Below, piece by piece: positions 51,744 to 62,089 of a DNA stretch of 64,000 nucleotides. The notes under the pieces are model-generated. The model was not told the DNA's origin and ran no database searches. It saw only the letters and a program-made list of their open reading frames with translations. The translations under genes were made by a program, and so were the position numbers. Source of the DNA: Gillisella vitis (GTDB taxonomy: Bacteria; Pseudomonadota; Alphaproteobacteria; Rhizobiales; Rhizobiaceae); assembly GCA_009744235.1 (NCBI GenBank), contig WPHV01000008.1:62001-126000 (forward strand). The letters run 5' to 3'. The first letter of the stretch is position 1. Every line of letters starts with the position of its first letter.

Positions 51744-53321
51744 CCGTTGACCGGATCTACGATGTGGATCGCTGGGTAGAACTTCCGCTGGGCGATCTAT
51801 TTCGGGCGGGCCTTGCTCTGGATGCTGGCAAACGTGCGATCGCGGACCGAAAGGTATCCTATAGCTTTGAAGATTTGGAAAATCTCGCTAATGGTTATGC
51901 CAGCTATCTGGCGCGTCAATGCAATGTTCGACCTCAGGACCGGGTGCTGGTCATCTGCCGTAAAGTTTGTCAGGTCCCTGCTCTGGCGGTGGCACTCTGG
52001 AAGCTTGGTGCGGTCTACATGCCGGTGGATGCCGAACTTCCAGCGGCGCGGCTCAGCGCTATTATCAAGACGGCGGCTCCAAAGGTCATCGTTACTTTCG
52101 ATCAGGTCGACAATCTGGGTGCCTTTGTTGTCAATCTCAGTGAACTTCCCGAGTCAGGGGATTGGGATCACATCGCGCCCTATCGGCATCGCGGAGACGA
52201 GATCGCCTATGTGATCCACACCTCGGGCTCGACGGGTATACCGAAGGGGGTGCAGATCACGGTTGGCAATCTGCGCACCTATTTTTGTGCCCATAATGAG
52301 ATGCTCCGATTCACCTCGGACTCGCGAGTGATAAGTTTCACACCCTTTCACTTCGACGTGTCGATCGAAGATACGCTAATGCCATTGTCGCTTGGCGCAT
52401 TTGTCTACCAGTATAACGGCCCGCCGATCGGGGAACTCATGCGCCGCACGCTCGGGCAGGAACGTATAACGCATCTGATTGCGGTCTCGACGGTACTGAC
52501 TGTTATCTCAGATCGTCCGGAACTGATTACCTCCGAAAGCTTCCCGGAGCTCGAGATGGTCATGACCGGTGCGGAAGTTTGCGCGCCCTCGGTCATCAAT
52601 CTCTGGGCATCACGCCTGCCAAGGGCGAGGGTCTACAATGTTTACGGACCGACCGAAGTCACCATCGTCTGCCTGGGCTACCTCATTGCGTCACCCGAGG
52701 AGGGACGAACGACACCCTATCCAATCGGTGAGCCGCTGCGTGGGGTGGAGGTTATTCTTCTTGATGAAAACGGTGGCGAGATCACAACCCCCGACGAAAC
52801 GGGCGAATTGTGTCTTGGCGGCGAACAGGTCATGGCGGGCTATCTAGCCTCTCCCGAGGAAACGGCACAGAAGCTCTTCGAGCGCGGCGGTGTTCGCTAT
52901 TACCGGTCGGGAGACAGATGCAAATGCGACGCAGACGGGAACTACCATTTTGTCGGTCGCGTCGATGCTGAAATCAAACTTAATGGCCGACGGATCAACC
53001 TGGCTGAAATCGAGGCGGAGTGCCTGGCTGTTACAACGGTTGCCCGTGCTGCGGTTGGCCTGATCAAGACGCCTGGTGGAAGACAGGTGATCGGTGCGGT
53101 GCTCGTGGCGGACGAGCCAACAGCAGTTGAAGAGGTGCGGCAAAGGCTGGCGACACAACTGCCGACCTACATGATACCGTACCTATGGGGAGTTGCGTCA
53201 GAGATACGCCTCGGTCGGAGTGGCAAGACCGATAGCCGTCTTTTGCTTTCGGCCCTTGAAAAGCAGGCCGGATACAGTGGCTCCACCACAGTTATTGATA
53301 TTACCTTAGGAGATAATGACG

Positions 53322-53332
<11 letters not shown>
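51740..53332 (+). CDS. free-standing NRPS-type adenylation domain
   Basis: 530 aa AMP-forming ligase. Core motifs: A3 HTSGSTGIPKGVQ, A4 FDVSIEDTLMPLSLGA with the amino-group-binding Asp, A5 NVYGPTEVTI, A6-A7 GELCLGGEQVMAGY and YRSGDR, A8 GRVDAEIKLNGRRINLAEIE, A10 RSGKTDSR with the catalytic Lys. The conserved Asp in A4 predicts an alpha-amino (or hydrazino) acid substrate. It should load its substrate on the carrier protein encoded next. Both ends overlap neighbours (ATGA with GNAT; 11 bp with the carrier gene). Confidence 0.93.
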
Positions 53333-53615
<283 letters not shown>

Positions 53616-53622
53616 GGCCACC

Positions 53623-54924
53623 ATGAGGATAGTGGACAATGATCTCCCGGCATCTGACGTTGTGCAGACTGCTGATATTGCGGCCGATTCTTTGGCGGAG
53701 ATCGTGCGCTTTGCCTCAATCATGCAGTGGAAGATCGTTGCAATCCATCGTTACGACGATGTGGCAGGACATTGGCGGGAGGAAAAATTGCCCGGCGAGG
53801 TCCAATTTGGCAAGAAGGATCGTCGCTTGCCGGTTCATGTCCTTCTTATTTCGAGGGAAACACTGGAGCGAGCGAAGGGGGAAAATCCGAGAATTGATGC
53901 TGAGGAGCGCGTGCTGATCCTGCATGCGAGAGGAACGTCAACTGCGCTCGATATAGCCCTATCGATGGGGCTGGAAAGCCATACTCATCTGTTCGTTGGG
54001 GAACTCACGCAGAGCGATCTCACGGTGTCGCGAGTCGATATCGACGGGATGAGCCCCGTCGATATCGTTCCCGATGTGGTGCGGCATCCGTTGGCGCGGG
54101 ATTTTTCCCAACTTTTGGCTGCGCGCCGCCTACTGCGCCGTTCATTGAAAGGCTCAGCGGATCATGGACGTGAGGGGGCGGCGAACTGGATCAAATCGCT
54201 TGGTTTACAACCGAGCGCTGCGGTCGCCGTGGGTGAACATGGTGCGGGCATTCGCAAATTTACCCCACGCGAATGCAGGCATGAATCCATCCTTTACATT
54301 CATGGTGGTGGTCTTGTTCACTATGATCTCGATATCTTTTCACCGTTTCTTTCACATCTGGCGGAGATGCTCGGTGCCAGCATCTATGCCATAGGCTATC
54401 GCAGATGTCCGGAGGTTGCGGCTGAGGCGGTGATCGATGAAATTCTTGAGCGCGTCCGCTCCGTCGCGCTGACCGATCGCGTTCACCGAATTATGGGTGA
54501 CAGCATAGGCGGCTTGCTAGCCCTTTATGCCGCTACCTGCGCTCTGCCCAGCCATTTTCAGGAGGCGGTGCTGCTTTACCCTGTTCTCTCGCTGTGCAGG
54601 ACATTCCCGTCCTACGAAGTCTATGGTGACGGTTACCTGTTGGATGAAAGCCACATGCGCTGGTTTCGATCGCTGGTCTCAGCCCGTTTCTTGCGCGAAG
54701 GTTTCGATCCTGTCGCTGGCCTAAAGGGTAAACTGAACGCTACTCGCGTGATCGTCGTTTCGGCAGGCTGCGATGTTCTTGCTGACGAGGCCGTTGCCTT
54801 CAGCCGTGCGTCGGGTGCCGAGCTTATCCGGTACGACGACCTGCCGCACGATTTTTGTCTCTACCTACATCGAATGCAATCGGCCACGACCGCAGTCGCT
54901 GGTATCGTCGACGTTTTGACTTAA
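53623..54924 (+). CDS. two-part protein with C-terminal alpha/beta hydrolase (HSL-like)
   Basis: 433 aa from ATG 53623 (TGAGG ribosome site, 7 bp after the carrier stop). Residues about 1-190 have no recognised domain (acidic start, then VLLISRETLERAKGENPRIDAEERVLILHARGTSTALDIALSMGLE). Residues about 220-430 form a hormone-sensitive-lipase-type hydrolase: oxyanion ILYIHGGGLVHYD, IYAIGYRRCPE, nucleophile GDSIGG, ARVIVVSAGCDVLADE-like acid region and LPHDFCLYLH with the His. Possibly a thioesterase-like release enzyme or deacylase for the carrier-bound or N-acyl intermediate. Confidence 0.82.
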   Translation: MRIVDNDLPASDVVQTADIAADSLAEIVRFASIMQWKIVAIHRYDDVAGHWREEKLPGEVQFGKKDRRLPVHVLLISRETLERAKGENPRIDAEERVLILHARGTSTALDIALSMGLESHTHLFVGELTQSDLTVSRVDIDGMSPVDIVPDVVRHPLARDFSQLLAARRLLRRSLKGSADHGREGAANWIKSLGLQPSAAVAVGEHGAGIRKFTPRECRHESILYIHGGGLVHYDLDIFSPFLSHLAEMLGASIYAIGYRRCPEVAAEAVIDEILERVRSVALTDRVHRIMGDSIGGLLALYAATCALPSHFQEAVLLYPVLSLCRTFPSYEVYGDGYLLDESHMRWFRSLVSARFLREGFDPVAGLKGKLNATRVIVVSAGCDVLADEAVAFSRASGAELIRYDDLPHDFCLYLHRMQSATTAVAGIVDVLT

Positions 54925-54935
54925 AAGGAAGCCCC

Positions 54936-56219
54936 ATGTCGGATAGTTCTGACCGAGTTTTTGACGTAGCGATCGTAGGTGCAGGTGTGGCAGGAACCGC
55001 CGCCGCCATACTTCTCGCGCAAGCCGGAAAGTCCGTTATCCTGCTGGAGCGGAAGCGGGAGGTGGAGGACTACAAGCTGCTATGTACACATTTTGTGCAG
55101 CCCTTCGCTAATGCCGTCTTCCATTCTATCGGTCTCGGCCACCTTCTGGCTCCTCCGCATAGTATCGAAACGAAGGCGACCTTCTACGTTCCGGGCGGTG
55201 TTATAGACCTTGAGGAAGGCTATGGTGAAGACCCCGTCACAGCCTATGCCCACAACCTGGAGCGCCGCGTATTGGACCCCGCTTTGCGCCAGAGAGCAAT
55301 CGAAGCCGGTGTGACGCTTGAGCTTTGTTTCGATGTGGCGCATCTGGAGACGCTAGCCGGCGAGCAAAGGATTGTCGGCTGGCGAGACGGGCAACAGGCC
55401 CGCGTTTCTGCCCGCATGGTCGCGGCGGCTGACGGTAGACAGTCCTTGGTTGCATCGCTGATGGGAGCCACCGGCAAGAGTCTGGACAATGATCGCGCCG
55501 CCTATTTCTGTTACTGCAAGGGAATTCCCTCGCCAGCGAACAATCGATCGCTGTTTGTCCTCCACGATAATGAGATGAGCTTTCTCTATCCTATCATTGA
55601 GGGGCGCAGCCTTTTGTCCGTCTACGTGACAATGGAGCGCTCGGCTCAATGGAGGTCTGTGGGTGCCATCTGGCCTCAGCTTCTGGAACGCTTCAAGACG
55701 GAGCTTCCGATGGTCGATTTCTCCTCGGCAGAACCCGACACTGAAGTCTATTCCTATCGTAAATACGACAACCAGATCAGGCCTGCTGTGACAGGCGGTG
55801 TTGCCTTTTTAGGTGATGCGGCAGTGTCCATCGATCCCATGAGCGGCGTAGGCTGCTCCTTTGCCCTCAAATCCGCCGACCTCTTTGCAAAGGCAGTGCT
55901 CGACCATACGTGCGATTCACACAGCGTGCTCGCCAAATATGCGGCAAGCCATGCGAGCTTTTTCGAGCCCCATATCACGGGAATTGTTGCCGATAGCCGC
56001 GTGAGCAAATCGACAGCGACAGTAGAAAAAACCTATGCAACGATCCTGCGAAGCAAAGCTCTCCAGAAGCAGTATTTGGATCTGACGGCCCGCCTGATTT
56101 CCCCCGAGGTATTCCAGCGCGCTTATCTTCGAGAAGCAATAAAAGGGAATGCGGCGCCGATGAAACCCGCAGTCGTGGCGAAAAGTGAAATCAGACTCCC
56201 GACGGTTGGCACCGGTTGA
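54936..56219 (+). CDS. FAD-dependent oxidoreductase, group A monooxygenase/halogenase-like fold
   Basis: 427 aa from ATG 54936 with AAAAGGAAG upstream. FAD motif DVAIVGAGVAGTAAAILLAQAG, ribityl-binding Arg in LERRVLDPALRQRA, AAADGRQSLVASLMG (DG motif), and second FAD motif VAFLGDAAVSIDPMSGVGCSFALKSADLFAKAV. Closest in pattern to PHBH/geranylgeranyl-reductase-like enzymes. I do not see the WxWxIP signature of tryptophan halogenases. In this cluster it is a candidate oxidase for the hydrazino unit on the carrier protein. Follows the hydrolase by 11 bp. Confidence 0.88.
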   Translation: MSDSSDRVFDVAIVGAGVAGTAAAILLAQAGKSVILLERKREVEDYKLLCTHFVQPFANAVFHSIGLGHLLAPPHSIETKATFYVPGGVIDLEEGYGEDPVTAYAHNLERRVLDPALRQRAIEAGVTLELCFDVAHLETLAGEQRIVGWRDGQQARVSARMVAAADGRQSLVASLMGATGKSLDNDRAAYFCYCKGIPSPANNRSLFVLHDNEMSFLYPIIEGRSLLSVYVTMERSAQWRSVGAIWPQLLERFKTELPMVDFSSAEPDTEVYSYRKYDNQIRPAVTGGVAFLGDAAVSIDPMSGVGCSFALKSADLFAKAVLDHTCDSHSVLAKYAASHASFFEPHITGIVADSRVSKSTATVEKTYATILRSKALQKQYLDLTARLISPEVFQRAYLREAIKGNAAPMKPAVVAKSEIRLPTVGTG

Positions 56220-56315
56220 CCGCAGATTACGCGATTTTTTCACCTGCAGCATTTTCTGAACGAGCACCGGTCAGATGTTTCCTGAAAATGCTCTCTCCGC
56301 CCAGTTGGAGCAATC

Positions 56316-57242
56316 ATGAGCAATAACTTATTTTCGTATGATACTGAAATTTATAACAGAAATTTCCTAAATTGCGCGCAGCGGCAAAGTATCGTGATGT
56401 TAAAGCGGGATGGCGTTCCCGTTGACTGGCTGTTCTATACAACTCAGGTGAGCACAGACCGTATTCGCGACTTTTCGCTAATCGAGCAGAAGCCGAAATT
56501 CGATTTCGAATATGACGGCTTGACCGATGACGATTTCAAAGTGATCGGCGTTGATCGAAAAAATCACTATCTTGACAGTTTTGTTGAGGCGAAACCCCAG
56601 TTACTTGACGTTATTGCGCGCGACGGGTTCGTTCTGATGAGTTGCAACCTGATCCATGTTCCTCATCGACCTGAATATTACAACAAGAGGGATGTTCTGC
56701 ACTTCCAAACGCTGACGGGCTATAATCCGCTCGAGGCCATCTGGGACGCAGTCGACGATAATTCCGCGGCAATCCTAGCTTACTTCACCTTCGATGAAGC
56801 ATTTCTGGAAAAGATCTACAATGCGAGCCTGCTGAAAGGATACCGATCCTTCGCTATCACGCGCCGTAGTCCAGCTGACATAGGTGACGATGTTGAAGTG
56901 CTTTTCCAGGGCCATCGAAAGAACCGATGCGACTCGCTTCATCTGCTCCAGGATATCGAGGGTTACATCGTTGCAGAACCTGATCGGCTCAAAATGCTGG
57001 CAGAGGCTTTTTCCCTGCTGAGTGGATCCCGCATCTGTTTCGCGCAGTTCTTGCGTTTAGCAGATGTGGCATCTGTTTGGATTGACCTGGCGGTCGAGAT
57101 CGGGCGCGAGGCAGCGCGAATCCGCGATGCGTTCACCATGTGGCAGGTGGGTGGCAAGGTTAGCGTTGAAAAGATCAGGCAGAGGGCTAGAGCTATCGCC
57201 GACTTGGAGGCGAGGTTGAGCGAATTGCGGTCACTCAGTTAG
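56316..57242 (+). CDS. hypothetical protein, possible BtrH-type cysteine acyltransferase
   Basis: 308 aa, soluble. N-terminus MSNNLFSYDTEIYNRNFLNCAQRQSIVMLKRDGVPVDWLFY has a single conserved-looking Cys in NCAQRQS followed by a hydrophobic helix, reminiscent of the N-terminal Cys motif in BtrH-like proteins that transfer acyl groups from carrier proteins. Later segments (DYNKRDVLHFQTLTGYN-like, ILAYFTFDEAFLEKIY) do not decide it. The C-terminal helices (about 270-308) look coiled-coil. 96 bp after the flavoprotein gene and the last gene of the rightward arm. The function is a guess. Confidence 0.6.
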   Translation: MSNNLFSYDTEIYNRNFLNCAQRQSIVMLKRDGVPVDWLFYTTQVSTDRIRDFSLIEQKPKFDFEYDGLTDDDFKVIGVDRKNHYLDSFVEAKPQLLDVIARDGFVLMSCNLIHVPHRPEYYNKRDVLHFQTLTGYNPLEAIWDAVDDNSAAILAYFTFDEAFLEKIYNASLLKGYRSFAITRRSPADIGDDVEVLFQGHRKNRCDSLHLLQDIEGYIVAEPDRLKMLAEAFSLLSGSRICFAQFLRLADVASVWIDLAVEIGREAARIRDAFTMWQVGGKVSVEKIRQRARAIADLEARLSELRSLS

Positions 57243-57352
57243 GATACGGACCACGCAAACAATGCGTTGCTTTTGTGAAAACGGGATAGGTGAAACAAAG
57301 ATGGCAAAACAAACTGCGCAGGCACTCACCTAAGTGAGTCCAGCGGCACAGG

Positions 57353-58318
57353 TCAGTTTCGCTCTAAACAAGGTGATGCGACGTGTTTTTTTTGCCGCCC
57401 AACACTTTGAATTGCGGATTTGCCGTCGATATTCGCGCAAACAGCTAGCGGCTTCACGTTCAGCGAGCGAAGTCTTTGACCTATGGCACCTTCCAACTTG
57501 GTTGCATCCACAGCTAGTCGAACCGGTAACCTGACTTCGAAATCCGGAAGAATGGCGAGATTGCCCTTACGGGCGACGTCTCTCGACAAGATGCCGATGC
57601 CATCGATCTGTCGGACCAATGTTACAGTGAGATGTTCACTGGCAGAAAGGATGGTGCGACTTTCTATAAACTCGGGGGACATGCCCGGCAGCTTCTGATC
57701 GACGAACTGAGTGAAGCCGACGGAATAGGGGCAGCTATCGTTCGGCCGTACCAAAAAGCGATCCTTACGTTCGGATGCACGCTTGAGGACGTCCGTGCTC
57801 GTCGATGCACTGACGACCTCGATCTCAAATCCATCCAATTCGACGTAAGGCAGATCCTCCGGTGGTGATCCCAAGAAGACCGCGAGATCAACCTTTTTTT
57901 CACTAACGCCGCGAAGATTCTCATGGGTTTCCCCGGCGCTGAACTGAATATCGTATCCCGTAAATAAAGCCATGAAATGGTCCAGCAATCGCGACATTGC
58001 TTCCTGTCCGAGCGTAGTGTTCATGGCGATCCGCAGCTGTCTGCGGTTTTGCCCACGTATCTCGGCAATGCTCTCATCCAGGTTGCCGGAAGCCGCGATG
58101 AGTTCGCGGATACGGGGCATGATGGCACGGCCTGCATCAGTCAAGGTAAGGCCCTTCGAGTTTCGATCGAACAAGGCAAACCCGTAGTGATCTTCAATTT
58201 TATTGAGCTGAGCTGATATAGCTTGTACCGTCAAATGTGCGTTCGTGGCAGCCGCTGTCAAAGAACCAGTTTCAGTGATGCGGAGGATATTCCTAAGTGA
58301 GCGAATATTCATGTTCAT
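57353..58318 (-). CDS. LysR-family transcriptional regulator
   Basis: 321 aa from ATG 58318 (GAGG 5 bp upstream; ATG 58312 and 58327 are alternatives). HTH about 5-62: RSLRNILRITETGSLTAAATNAHLTVQAISAQLNKIEDHYGFALFDR; effector domain from about 90 (RQLRIAMNTTLGQEAMSRLL, VDLAVFLG, TVTLVRQIDGIGILSRDVARKG). It is convergent with the rightward arm and is the only full regulator in the cluster, so it probably controls it. The target site is not obvious in the 48.1-48.8 kb region. Confidence 0.88.
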   Translation of the reverse strand: MNMNIRSLRNILRITETGSLTAAATNAHLTVQAISAQLNKIEDHYGFALFDRNSKGLTLTDAGRAIMPRIRELIAASGNLDESIAEIRGQNRRQLRIAMNTTLGQEAMSRLLDHFMALFTGYDIQFSAGETHENLRGVSEKKVDLAVFLGSPPEDLPYVELDGFEIEVVSASTSTDVLKRASERKDRFLVRPNDSCPYSVGFTQFVDQKLPGMSPEFIESRTILSASEHLTVTLVRQIDGIGILSRDVARKGNLAILPDFEVRLPVRLAVDATKLEGAIGQRLRSLNVKPLAVCANIDGKSAIQSVGRQKKHVASPCLERN

Positions 58319-58629
58319 CTGCCTCATGCATGTACATTTTTATACCTAGCGTACAATCGGACGGACATCCTGTCCACGCGAATGTTTATGATGTTCTCGC
58401 GGACGCTGTGGTGCCAGGATCAGCTGATGTGCGGGTACGGGCTTGTCGCAAACCTCCACAGAGGCCGCGGCTATCCCTTGAACGATTCCATTTTCATGTT
58501 TTGCAAACCCTTGTAAGTCCGAAGGTGCGCGCAACCGAATCATTCTGATTGTTGACTGTCCAGCAGCCAGAAAAGCCGAAGCCATCGGCATTGGTGCAGC
58601 GTTCAGCGACATGTCGTCATTCGGTCTTT
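58319..58629. other. gap between LysR gene and right IS5 copy
   Basis: About 310 bp with no recognisable gene. It should hold the LysR promoter and any operator at its left end. No repeat or known element recognised. Confidence 0.4.
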
Positions 58630-59140
58630 TATAGGCCGGTTATTTGGTTGCTCCCGCCGAGGCTTGGCGTTGAGCGGATCTCGGGCGTCCGCAGGCAAGC
58701 ATTCGGTTCACGATGGCGACGCCGATCGCAGCCTCTGTCTGTTGAGCAAGGAATGACCGAGCGCGCAAACGCAGTCCAATGATGCCATTGTATCGACCCA
58801 CCGCGGTTTCAACCAAAGCCCGTTTGCCATAGCCGTTACCGTCCTGTCATTTTAACCGGCCATCGATCTGGATGGATGCGATGTGATCGCCTTTCTGGTA
58901 GGACGCCTGCGCGTTGGGCTGCCCAGCCCGCCAGCGCTTCAGGCATTATCCAAAGGGTCAAGCTGCTACGACAGTGAAAACCCGCTTCATACTACGCCCA
59001 ATTCGTCACTTTGAACTTCATCTTACCGATATGATGTCGGCGGGGGGCGTGGTGTTTGTACAGCATGCTGCACCAATCAACCTATTTTCGATCTCGGCCG
59101 CTTAAATGCAAAATATTGAATTTGATCCCTCCACCAACGC
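58630..59140 (-). mobile_element. decayed IS5-family element, right copy, inverted
   Basis: Reverse orientation relative to the copy at 40071-40868. The outer end (59100-59140, reading GCGTTGGTGGAGGGATCAAA on the minus strand) matches the outer end of the left copy nearly base for base. It has a larger internal deletion. Together the two copies bracket 17.8 kb in the manner of a composite transposon, though both transposases are now broken. Confidence 0.8.
58640..59066 (-). pseudogene. IS5-family transposase, heavily deleted
   Basis: From ATG 59066 on the minus strand: MLYKHHAPRRHHIGKMKFKVTNWA, TAG stop, YEAGFHCRSSLTLWIMPEALAGWAA. A deletion then joins directly to sequence that in the left copy encodes QPNAQASYQRDDHIASIQIDGRLK, here out of frame, and ends near NRMLACGRPRS and the stop at 58640. 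Most of the catalytic core is missing. Confidence 0.82.
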
Positions 59141-59399
59141 AGCTCCCTGATGTTGGGAAATGGCCGGGTGGGTAACGCCGATGCCCACGGCAAGAGCTAT
59201 GCCTTGCTTTACGGCTCAGATATACGGGATCTGGTATCAATCTAAGATGTCGTTTGCACGGCCGTTTATCCCCGTTGGTCAAAAAGGCTCGCCATGAAGA
59301 TTGGCGGTCGCGATGTGCCCGACACGCTCCAGAGAAGGCATTGGTGCCCGAAACAAAATCTTCTCAGCGCATCCTTGTTCGCGATCTTGCCCAAATGAG
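59141..59399 (+). pseudogene. hipA: HipA-type toxin kinase, C-terminal fragment
   Basis: One + frame reads LMLGNGRVGNADAHGKSYALLYGSDIRDLVSI, TAA (59243-59245), then DVVCTAVYPRWSKRLAMKIGGRDVPDTLQRRHW and a stop at 59399. GNADAHGKSYALLY and YDVVCTAVYP...LAMKIGG are hallmark catalytic and metal-binding segments of HipA. The TAA stands where the family has the Tyr of YDVV, so TAT to TAA. The N-terminal part is absent and the C-terminus is short. No HipB gene. The fragment abuts the IS5 copy and was probably cut by it. Confidence 0.75.
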
Positions 59400-59406
59400 C
59401 GCCTGA

Positions 59407-59652
59407 CTATACCAGTAAAATTTCTGCTTGTGCAGGATCCTCATTTGTGTCGGTCGTGACTCCATTCGATCTCCATTTTATCGCGGTAAAGTAGGGCCTT
59501 GAGGGATCGGTCATTGGGGGAACCTCCGACGCAACTTCATAGCCATGACCGCCTCCAGGCTGCAATCCGAATCTATCGACTGTTGCTGGTGCAGACTTTA
59601 ACAGAGAACAGTTTGCATCACCGTACATTAGGATTACCTGAAATTTGATCAA
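59407..59652 (-). CDS. small hypothetical protein
   Basis: 81 codons with no recognised family; composition looks protein-like (GLQPGGGHGYEVASEVPPMTDPSRPYFTAIKWRSNG) but there is no clear ribosome site. May be real or a chance frame. The rest of 59653-60019 (about 370 bp) shows no gene; it must include the transcription end of the zwf-ROK operon. Confidence 0.3.
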   Translation of the reverse strand: MIKFQVILMYGDANCSLLKSAPATVDRFGLQPGGGHGYEVASEVPPMTDPSRPYFTAIKWRSNGVTTDTNEDPAQAEILLV

Positions 59653-60019
59653 AATTCCCTTTTGAATTATGTTCCATAAGATATATTATCAATATTTACG
59701 ATGTAGCTGGGGTAGATTCCACTTTCAAATGCAACGAAGACAATAATGGCCATAATTTTAGTGGGCTGGTCCTCCGGTGAATCAGCAAAATACTTGCTCC
59801 AAACAGCAGCAAATGTGAGTCAGAGACGTTCTTTGGCACTGAAAGTGCCTCAAACTTCAAGGCTGAATCACATCTGGTTTGGTGAAATCGAACGTGAAAA
59901 ATGTCCCAAGCCGCCGATTTATCCGCCTCTTGAGACCGATAATCATCATTCAATAGATCGCTAAGGCAGCGGCAGCTCCTAAAGTGAAGGCTTCACTGTC
60001 TTCAGTAGTCAAAGGCCAG

Positions 60020-60700
60020 TCAAGTCTGGAACCGGGAATCCAGCCACAGAGCAAATCCGCCCTTGAATGCATTGGCGTTATCGCCGAGCCGGGCATTGGT
60101 CGGCAGTGTTTTCAATCTGGTGACATTGCCGCCGCCGATGACAACATAGTCCGGCTCGAGTGCTGTGCTGAGTTGCTCTACAGCCCTCAACACATGTTTC
60201 TCCCATTTACTGTGTCCGCGCTCTTTCAGGCTCGCTTGGCCGAGATAGTCCTCATAGCTGCGGCCTTTTCGATAGGGAAGATGCGCAAGTTCCATGGGTT
60301 GGGCGACATAGTTGACAATCATGGCCGCTCCCAGCCCGGTGCCAAGGCCGAGAAACAGCATACGACCACCTTCATAGCTTCCCATAGCCTGCATCAGAGC
60401 ATCGTTGACAATGCGCACGGGCTTGCCGAACCGCTTTGCGAAATCGAAGCCTGTCCATCCAGCGGCTAAGTTATGCGGCTCCGTCAAAATACGATTATGA
60501 ATAACCGGACCCGGATAACCAATGGCGATAACATCATAAGCCATGCCTGACGCAAGTGTCTCGACCGCATCGGCCATGACAGCAGCATCCATTTCCGGAC
60601 CGGAGGCAGCCTTGCTTTCCTCACCATCCGCGCTGTTCATGATTTTGACATGCGACCCGCCGACATCAACGGCAAGCACGATCTGGGGCTTCTCATCCAT
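60020..60700 (-). CDS. ROK-family kinase, polyphosphate-glucokinase-like
   Basis: 226 aa. N-terminal phosphate motif VLAVDVGGSHVKIM; ADAVETLASGMAYDVIAIGYPGPV; VNDALMQAMGSYEGGRMLFLGLGTGLGAAMI with the catalytic Asp and GxGTG loop, and VIGGGNVTRLKTLP. The short length and the AAGWTGFDF region resemble PPGK-type polyphosphate glucokinases more than sugar-regulator ROKs. It should supply glucose-6-phosphate to the adjacent G6PDH. AAGGAAG ribosome site; 12 bp after zwf in the same operon. Confidence 0.85.
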   Translation of the reverse strand: MDEKPQIVLAVDVGGSHVKIMNSADGEESKAASGPEMDAAVMADAVETLASGMAYDVIAIGYPGPVIHNRILTEPHNLAAGWTGFDFAKRFGKPVRIVNDALMQAMGSYEGGRMLFLGLGTGLGAAMIVNYVAQPMELAHLPYRKGRSYEDYLGQASLKERGHSKWEKHVLRAVEQLSTALEPDYVVIGGGNVTRLKTLPTNARLGDNANAFKGGFALWLDSRFQT

Positions 60701-60712
60701 AGATGTCTTCCT

Positions 60713-62089
60713 TTATGGTTGCGGATCGACCCAGCCACCGGGAGGAGCGAAATCCTTCATGGCATCGGCAGGCCCCCAGCTGCCGGGCAGATAGACGGCC
60801 GGCTGTTCCCTAAGATCAAGCACGGGATCCACCACGCGCCAGGCCAGTTCCGCCGCGTCCTGTCGGGTGAAGAGCTGGCGCCTGCCGTTCATAGCATCGC
60901 CGATCAACCGCTCGTAGGGCATCATGTCGTCGGTCGTGTCATCAAGCGCACCGAGTTCGACACTTTCACCGACCATCCCCTCGCCCGGCGCCTTGCGTCG
61001 GGCACCAATGCCGATTGCCACCTGCGGTCCGACACGGAACCGTAAATAATTGGCTTCGGCTGCGGTAACTTCATCGAAAAGAGCGACGGGCGGACGTCGA
61101 AACCGCACGACAACTTCTGTCGCACGGACCGGCAGGTGCTTGCCGGCCCGGATAAAAAAGGGCACGTCCTTCCACCGCCACGTATCCACAAACAGGCGCA
61201 CGGCGGCGAATGTCTCGACAGGAGAGCCGGACGCAACACCCGGCTCATCGTGATAGCCTTGGAACTGTCCCCTGATCAGGTCATGCGTCGAGAGCGGGCG
61301 AATAGCCCGGAGAACCTGGACCTTCTCGTCACTGAGTTCATCGGACCCGCTGTTGACGGGTGGTTCCATCGTCAGCAGTAGGAGGATATTGATCAGGTGG
61401 TTTTGGATGACGTCACGAATGCATCCAACCTCGTCATAGAACTTGCCACGGCCAGCAATTCCGAAATCCTCAGCCATGGTGATCTGCACGCTTTCGACGT
61501 GGGTCCGGTTCCAGACTGGTTCCAGAAAAGCGTTGGCAAAGCGGAAATAGATCAGGTTTTGCACCGCTTCCTTGCCCAGGAAATGGTCGATACGGAATAC
61601 CGCTTCCTCCTCGAACACGGAGTGCAAGACACCATCGAGTGCCTGGGCGGAGGCAAGGTCCCGCCCGAAGGGCTTTTCCACCATCAGCCGGGCGTTCTCA
61701 GCAAGGCCAGCCGCCTTCGATGCCTTGATGACTGTCTCGAAAAGCGAAGGCGGGATGGCCAGATAGTAAAGCGGGTGCGTTGCGGGGCCAAGCGCCTCGC
61801 GCAGCCGATCAAAGGTGGCCGGACTTTTGTAGTCGCCACTGACATAGCGCAGCAATCCCTTCAGCCTGGCAAAAACGGCCTCGTCAACCGTACCGAACTG
61901 CTTGCTGATACCTTCGCGGGCGCGGGCCGCCAGACGGTCGATGTCCCAGTCGTCGAGCGCCACACCGATGACCGGCTCGTTCAACTGGCCTCGCCTCACC
62001 ATCTGGTAAAGCGACGGGAGGATCATCTTATGGGCGAGATCACCGGTCACGCCGAACACCACGAGGGCATCGGATCTGCCTTGCATCAT
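60713..62089 (-). CDS. zwf: glucose-6-phosphate 1-dehydrogenase
   Basis: 458 aa. NADP-binding [19 protein letters not shown], active-site [21 protein letters not shown] (catalytic His), and the C-terminal [16 protein letters not shown] region. First oxidative pentose phosphate (and Entner-Doudoroff) step. The ATG overlaps the gnd stop by 4 bp. The protein is slightly shorter than many Zwf proteins (about 490 aa), but all motifs are present. Operon order GH15, gnd, zwf, ROK kinase suggests storage-polymer or glucose use with NADPH production. Confidence 0.95.
   Translation of the reverse strand: MMQGRSDALVVFGVTGDLAHKMILPSLYQMVRRGQLNEPVIGVALDDWDIDRLAARAREGISKQFGTVDEAVFARLKGLLRYVSGDYKSPATFDRLREALGPATHPLYYLAIPPSLFETVIKASKAAGLAENARLMVEKPFGRDLASAQALDGVLHSVFEEEAVFRIDHFLGKEAVQNLIYFRFANAFLEPVWNRTHVESVQITMAEDFGIAGRGKFYDEVGCIRDVIQNHLINILLLLTMEPPVNSGSDELSDEKVQVLRAIRPLSTHDLIRGQFQGYHDEPGVASGSPVETFAAVRLFVDTWRWKDVPFFIRAGKHLPVRATEVVVRFRRPPVALFDEVTAAEANYLRFRVGPQVAIGIGARRKAPGEGMVGESVELGALDDTTDDMMPYERLIGDAMNGRRQLFTRQDAAELAWRVVDPVLDLREQPAVYLPGSWGPADAMKDFAPPGGWVDPQP

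Noticed and set aside
54936..56219. Tryptophan halogenase
   Set aside because: FAD fold fits, but the halogenase signature WxWxIP is not seen.
59746..59964. 72-codon + strand frame
   Set aside because: No ribosome site or family similarity; lies in the intergenic stretch before the ROK gene.
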